This document shows, piece by piece, positions 4,912 through 7,428 of a stretch of DNA of 7,428 nt. The stretch's first letter is position 1; each line of letters opens with the position of its first letter. Source of the stretch: Patescibacteria group bacterium (lineage in GTDB: Bacteria; Patescibacteriota; WWE3; UBA101185; UBA10185); contig JAKLGS010000034.1 of the NCBI GenBank assembly GCA_022710505.1, positions 1 through 7,428 on the forward strand, in the 5' to 3' direction. The notes beneath the pieces are model-generated. The model made no database searches. It saw only the letters and a list, made by a program, of their open reading frames with translations, and was not told the origin of the DNA. The position numbers were made by a program, and so were the translations under genes.

Positions 4912-5172
4912 ATGGAACCATTTATTAGAAAAGAACCAAACAAAATAGGTGTTGCTATTACCTTCTTCTTTTTAGCGGCTATTATTACTTTTGCAGTCTT
5001 GTCTTTTATTTCAGGCAAAGCATCTGTGGCGATATTCGCCCTTAAACACCCTGAATTAATTAATGTCGTTCGTTCAGAATATGAAGCCGAACACAAGAGA
5101 GCTGACCAAGAGATAATGAACCGTCAAAAGATTCAGCCAGTAGCTACCGAATCTGCTGAAAAAAAAGAATAA
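4912..5172 (+). CDS. Membrane-anchor protein, N-terminal part of a split wall hydrolase, 86 aa
   Basis: After a short charged start, residues 12-33 (IGVAITFFFLAAIITFAVLS and on) form one membrane segment. A polar, helical, charge-rich stalk follows to residue 86. The basic residues before the membrane segment place the N-terminus inside and the stalk outside. The start is fixed by GGAGGTGG at 4899-4906 just before the ATG at 4912. A TTG at 4897 would put that site inside the gene. The frame ends at a TAA (5170-5172) four bases after a run of eight A. The -1 frame continues through the lysozyme-like domain. The anchor plus stalk is what a membrane-tethered wall hydrolase would need, so this is probably the first half of that protein. 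Confidence 0.75.
   Translation: MEPFIRKEPNKIGVAITFFFLAAIITFAVLSFISGKASVAIFALKHPELINVVRSEYEAEHKRADQEIMNRQKIQPVATESAEKKE
5159..5172 (+). promoter_or_regulatory. A8 slippery site with adjacent stop, candidate -1 frameshift
   Basis: The gene at 4912 ends GAA AAA AAA GAA TAA, that is eight A at 5159-5166. The heptamer A AAA AAA (5160-5166) is a classic -1 slip sequence. A slip there continues through the open -1 frame into the lysozyme-like domain without meeting the TAA. The joined protein would have about 218 residues. No strong hairpin lies 5-10 bases downstream. A 5 bp pairing of CCGCT (5187-5191) with AGCGG (5213-5217) is the nearest structure. A real indel or a sequencing error in the A run would look the same. 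Confidence 0.5.
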
Positions 5173-5231
5173 ACCAGACCCTGCCCCCGCTCAAGGTAAC
5201 TGGAAATAAAAAAGCGGTTTTAGAGAAACAT

Positions 5232-5262
5232 CTTCGTAGTTCGCCTATGGCTGGCTACGAAG
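5232..5262 (+). promoter_or_regulatory. Hairpin enclosing the ATG at 5247
   Basis: CTTCGTAG (5232-5239) and CTACGAAG (5255-5262) form a perfect 8 bp stem. Inside it GCC (5243-5245) and GGC (5249 region, GGC at 5249-5251) can pair around the triloop TAT, so the only ATG of the lysozyme-like frame is buried. This would hinder initiation at 5247 and favours entry by frameshift or an upstream start. The functional meaning is inference. Confidence 0.4.
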
Positions 5263-5567
5263 AGAGTTTTCTCGCATGCGGAGTAGACCCTTTACTCTTA
5301 TTGGCGATTTCAATCAATGAATCCAATATGGCCAAGGCTTACTCTGATGAGTTTAATGAGCAATATCACAATGCTTTTGGTTTATCCTATAAAGGCAAAC
5401 TGATAAAGTTTGAATCATGGGACAAATCTATTTCAAAAGCCTGTTCTACCGTTGTTAAGCTAATGGGGACTGAAATTAACATTCCTAAACTCGCTTCTAG
5501 ATATGCCGAAGACCCTTTATGGGCAGATAAAGTATCTAACCTATATTCCAAGTTGACAAGTATTTAA
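5247..5567 (+). CDS. Lysozyme-like peptidoglycan hydrolase domain, at least 106 aa
   Basis: Residues 11-30 from the ATG (CGVDPLLLLAISINESNMAK) match the start of lysozyme-superfamily domains of the transglycosylase/glucosaminidase type, with E25 as the likely catalytic acid in the NES motif. HNAFGL (41-46) and FESWDKSI (55-62) are the usual following elements, and the final helix ADKVSNLYSKL completes the fold. It would cut the glycan strands of peptidoglycan. The ATG has no ribosome binding site and lies inside a hairpin. The same frame is open back to 5160 and encodes helix-like residues (KAVLEKHLRSSP) that belong with this domain, so the true protein probably begins upstream, joined at the A8 run to the membrane anchor. 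Coding therefore likely runs from about 5166. An endolysin or virion role cannot be told apart here. Confidence 0.75.
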   Translation: MAGYEESFLACGVDPLLLLAISINESNMAKAYSDEFNEQYHNAFGLSYKGKLIKFESWDKSISKACSTVVKLMGTEINIPKLASRYAEDPLWADKVSNLYSKLTSI

Positions 5568-5581
5568 TAGTATGATACACT
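5553..5581 (+). promoter_or_regulatory. Probable promoter for the recombination block
   Basis: A perfect TTGACA (5553-5558) is followed after 17 bases by TACACT (5576-5581), preceded by TG one base upstream as in an extended -10. The -35 overlaps the end of the hydrolase frame. Transcription would start near 5588, about 20 bases before the ATG at 5608. TATAAC at 5590-5595 is an alternative -10 but lacks a well-placed -35. Confidence 0.65.
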
Positions 5582-5607
5582 ATCTTAGTTATAACATTTA
5601 ATCAAAT

Positions 5608-6474
5608 ATGGACACAGATGTCAAAAAAATAGTTGAAAAATTCGAACAAGTAGTCAAAGAAAATCAAGCCGCCAAAAGTGGCGTAGTAAAAATAACCGAA
5701 GCTCAAAAGAGTGTTGGTGATAAATCAAAACAGGTAGAAGTTACTGAAATTGTTCCTAAAATCACTGACGAGGGAACTCAACCATTTGAAATTATGGATG
5801 CGGCTGATGATGCTCAGATTTTATCTGAAGTTCAAGGCAAAGGTGCCGCTGTTGCCGATGATTGGATTTACTCTTACAATGATGGAAGCAAACAAGTTAC
5901 AGGTCTTTCTTGGGTAGGCACAAAAAATGCCGCCTATTGGTTTAGACGAAAGAAAATGGCCGACCTTAAAATAGAAGACCTCACTATCGAGCCTGATTTA
6001 GCCAATCCTGAGTATATGTTAGTCAAAGCCCGCTGTGTTGATACTATCAACGGTGGAGGCATTTGGGGAGTCAAGAGACAATGGACAAAGATGTTCTGTA
6101 AAACTGGTGGAGTTAAAGACAATCCTTTTTGGTATGAACAAGGTGTTTCCAAGGCTCAACGTAATGCTATGCAATCAATGATGCCTGCGGACTGGATTGC
6201 TAATTTAATTGCCGAATGGTCACAAGAAGGCAAAATTAAAACTATTACTCCTACAAATAATTACAATACTCCTGCTCCTGCTAAAACTTGGAATGCTCAG
6301 GCTCCTTCAAGTGGATGGACTCTTAGTCCGACTGGAAAAATGTTCTATGCCAAGATGAAAAATCTAAAGACAAAAGTCGAAGCAGACGCTCTTAGAAAAG
6401 AAGCAGAGGCCTCCGTTATGGTTGATAAAGAAAAACAATTAATAATTAAAAAAATAAACGAGGCAAAATTATGA
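5608..6474 (+). CDS. Probable Erf/RecT-like single-strand annealing protein, 288 aa
   Basis: This is the largest gene in the window. After a charged, helical N-terminus (1-58), residues 65-165 hold a conserved-looking core: DDAQILSEVQGKGAAV, then DDWIYSYNDGSKQVTGLSWVG, later a strand-rich GGGIWGVKRQW segment. VSKAQRNAMQSMMP (180-193) follows, matching the KAxRNAxxxxxP signature common in phage annealing proteins of the Erf/RecT/Rad52-like type. Such proteins coat single-stranded DNA and pair complementary strands in phage recombination. A Pro/Ala/Asn/Thr linker (211-237) leads to a helical C-terminal unit (240-288). It follows its own promoter and has no ribosome binding site. It sits with excisionase-like and HNH genes, which fits. 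The function is by signature only. Confidence 0.65.
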   Translation: MDTDVKKIVEKFEQVVKENQAAKSGVVKITEAQKSVGDKSKQVEVTEIVPKITDEGTQPFEIMDAADDAQILSEVQGKGAAVADDWIYSYNDGSKQVTGLSWVGTKNAAYWFRRKKMADLKIEDLTIEPDLANPEYMLVKARCVDTINGGGIWGVKRQWTKMFCKTGGVKDNPFWYEQGVSKAQRNAMQSMMPADWIANLIAEWSQEGKIKTITPTNNYNTPAPAKTWNAQAPSSGWTLSPTGKMFYAKMKNLKTKVEADALRKEAEASVMVDKEKQLIIKKINEAKL

Positions 6475-6653
6475 TTTATTTACAAATATTCTTCCACATT
6501 TTAATAGCGATTTCTATTTTCTTCATTGGCTGGAATCTCGGCTCAATCAACGAAATCAAGAAACAGATAAAATGGATGGACCAAATTACTAGACAAATGG
6601 AAGACTTGCAGACAACTGCCAAGAAAATTCCAAAGTTAAATGTTAAAAAGTAA
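6471..6653 (+). CDS. Single-helix membrane protein with coiled-coil tail, 60 aa
   Basis: Residues 2-23 (IYLQIFFHILIAISIFFIGW) are a clear membrane segment. The rest (INEIKKQIKWMDQITRQMEDL) is a charged helix with heptad-like spacing, ending in a basic tail, so the protein probably sits with its C-terminal helix in the cytosol. Phage Rz-like spanins and small regulators share this outline, but no family can be named. The start follows a GAGG at 6461-6464 and overlaps the previous stop as ATGA. The stop abuts the next ATG with no gap. Confidence 0.7.
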   Translation: MIYLQIFFHILIAISIFFIGWNLGSINEIKKQIKWMDQITRQMEDLQTTAKKIPKLNVKK

Positions 6654-6869
6654 ATGAGAAAATTACCATACATAACTACGGGGCAAATCCTTCAACGATT
6701 GAAAGATGACGGTATCCCCATCTCTAGACCAACATTTCTTAGATTAGAAAAGAAAGGGGTATTCCTATCCCAAAAAACAGTTGGTCGATGGAGAGTGTTC
6801 ACTAAGCAAGAAGCTGACCTCGTAATTGACCTTATAAAGGAAAATTACGGATTAAAAGGCATACTGTGA
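6654..6869 (+). CDS. Excisionase/MerR-like winged helix-turn-helix protein, 71 aa
   Basis: Residues 6-32 (YITTGQILQRLKDDGIPISRPTFLRLE) form the helix-turn-helix, in the order typical of MerR-type and HTH_17 excisionase-like domains: a strand leading into xxTxxQIxxxL, a turn, then a SRPTFLRLExxG recognition helix. KTVGRWRVFTKQEAD (41-55) is the wing, with the usual G-R-W-R-V-F sequence, and a final helix follows. Such small proteins bind DNA as excisionases or as regulators of phage genes. The gene begins directly after the previous stop, lacks a ribosome binding site and overlaps the next gene by four bases (GTGA). Confidence 0.8.
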   Translation: MRKLPYITTGQILQRLKDDGIPISRPTFLRLEKKGVFLSQKTVGRWRVFTKQEADLVIDLIKENYGLKGIL

Positions 6870-7177
6870 AGAGAGAACTAAAAAAATACATCTGGGACTA
6901 TAACGACCATGTCCTTTGTGTCGTGGATAAAGAACAAGAAATTTTTATCCCATTAGATAAAGTTGGCATTATGTCATTGATGAGATTCTCGATTCGGGTT
7001 TTAGATAAAATGCGAATTGAAGACTTAAAAGTATCTCGTAAAAATAACGATAAACTTAGGGAAAAAATTTCTAAGTTAAAACTTAAACTCAAAAATGCCA
7101 AAATGGGACGAGATAAGACCAAAACTACTGAAACAATTTCAGAGTTTGGGCCTGACCAGATGCGAATTACAGTTTGA
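6866..7177 (+). CDS. Hypothetical coiled-coil protein, GTG start, 103 aa
   Basis: The first 45 residues are a mixed, possibly beta-rich region (HVLCVVDKEQEIFIPLDKVG). Residues 50-80 form a highly charged helix (LREKISKLKLKLKNAKM) with leucine spacing suited to a coiled coil, and the tail is acidic and polar. It is probably cytosolic. No family is recognised. The GTG at 6866 overlaps the previous TGA, and AAAGG at 6855-6859 may serve as a weak ribosome binding site. Its last 83 bases overlap the HNH gene in another frame, which is unusual given the four-base overlaps elsewhere. Confidence 0.7.
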   Translation: MKRELKKYIWDYNDHVLCVVDKEQEIFIPLDKVGIMSLMRFSIRVLDKMRIEDLKVSRKNNDKLREKISKLKLKLKNAKMGRDKTKTTETISEFGPDQMRITV

Positions 7178-7428
7178 TGGTTGTCTAGGTACGAGTTTTC
7201 TGGGGTTTGCCCATCGCCACAAACGAAGATATTATTTATCTTATCCTGATAAGTTAGGAGATTTACAGGAAATTTTATGTGCCTGTGTTAAGTGTCATGA
7301 ACGAATTGAAAATAATGCCCGTCTTACCGAGCAATCTTTCATTCGCCTGAGAGACAATAACCCGAAATTCAATTTTTCTCCAGCTCCTAAGAGAGTTTTT
7401 AAAAGTGATTTTCAAACTCCTCACTCAT
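7095..7428 (+). CDS. HNH endonuclease, 3' end cut by window
   Basis: An open frame from the ATG at 7095 runs off the right edge (111 residues seen). TRCELQFDGCLG (21-32) and ILCACVKCHERIE (60-72) supply two cysteine pairs, C23/C30 and C64/C67, fitting a treble-clef zinc site. FAHRHKRRYYL (38-48) between them carries the likely catalytic His (H40 or H42), and CHE supplies the final His of the motif. HNH proteins nick or cut DNA with a metal ion, and phages use them in packaging, recombination or as homing enzymes. The first zinc cysteine is encoded at 7161, inside the upstream gene, so the overlap is real. No ribosome binding site is seen. The frame after residue 75 is polar and may be a separate region. 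Confidence 0.75.
   Translation, partial: MPKWDEIRPKLLKQFQSLGLTRCELQFDGCLGTSFLGFAHRHKRRYYLSYPDKLGDLQEILCACVKCHERIENNARLTEQSFIRLRDNNPKFNFSPAPKRVFKSDFQTPHS

Noticed and set aside
1..7428. tRNA genes, CRISPR arrays or insertion sequences
   Set aside because: I found no tRNA-like TpsiC arm with matching stems, no regularly spaced direct repeats and no transposase or terminal inverted repeats.

Overview
The window is AT-rich, and every gene that I can support reads on the + strand. It looks like part of a tailed phage or prophage. The genes are small, mostly 60-160 codons, and packed head to tail. Nine junctions share the four bases ATGA between stop and start, and one uses GTGA. Several products look like small hypothetical proteins recurrent in phage genomes. 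Recognisable functions are a Fic protein, a lysozyme-like cell-wall enzyme, a probable single-strand-annealing recombination protein, an excisionase-like DNA-binding protein and an HNH nuclease. TGA is used as a normal stop at the ATGA junctions, which argues against a TGA-recoding host. The membrane-anchored lysozyme-like domain recalls Candidate Phyla Radiation genomes and their phages, but the sequence does not settle the host.

Layout. Positions 1-760 hold no credible gene. This stretch has a GC-rich core at about 420-555 and many strong inverted repeats. It also has a repeated module around CCCCTATC and ends in a terminator-like hairpin at 721-758. I read it as a large structured non-coding RNA of unknown family, cut by the left window edge. 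An extended -10 promoter then drives a two-gene operon (780-1342), apparently as a leaderless message. A second promoter (TTGACA, 17 bases, TATAAT) starts a long operon at 1382, again with the start codon where transcription should begin. This operon runs through small phage-type proteins to a zinc-ribbon protein and a Fic protein ending at 4562.

From 4563 come a 27-residue membrane micropeptide, a helix-turn-helix protein, a membrane-anchor gene and a lysozyme-like domain in the -1 frame. The last two are joined by a run of eight A, so one frameshift would give a single anchored cell-wall hydrolase of about 218 residues. A third promoter precedes the recombination block: an Erf/RecT-like annealing protein, a one-helix membrane protein, an excisionase-like protein, a coiled-coil protein and an HNH nuclease cut by the right edge.

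How the genes work together (inference). The small-protein operon plus Fic would act on the host early in infection. The hydrolase would act on the cell wall. The annealing protein, the excisionase-like protein and the HNH nuclease would form a recombination or DNA-processing set. The leading RNA and the leaderless promoters are the least conventional parts of the window.
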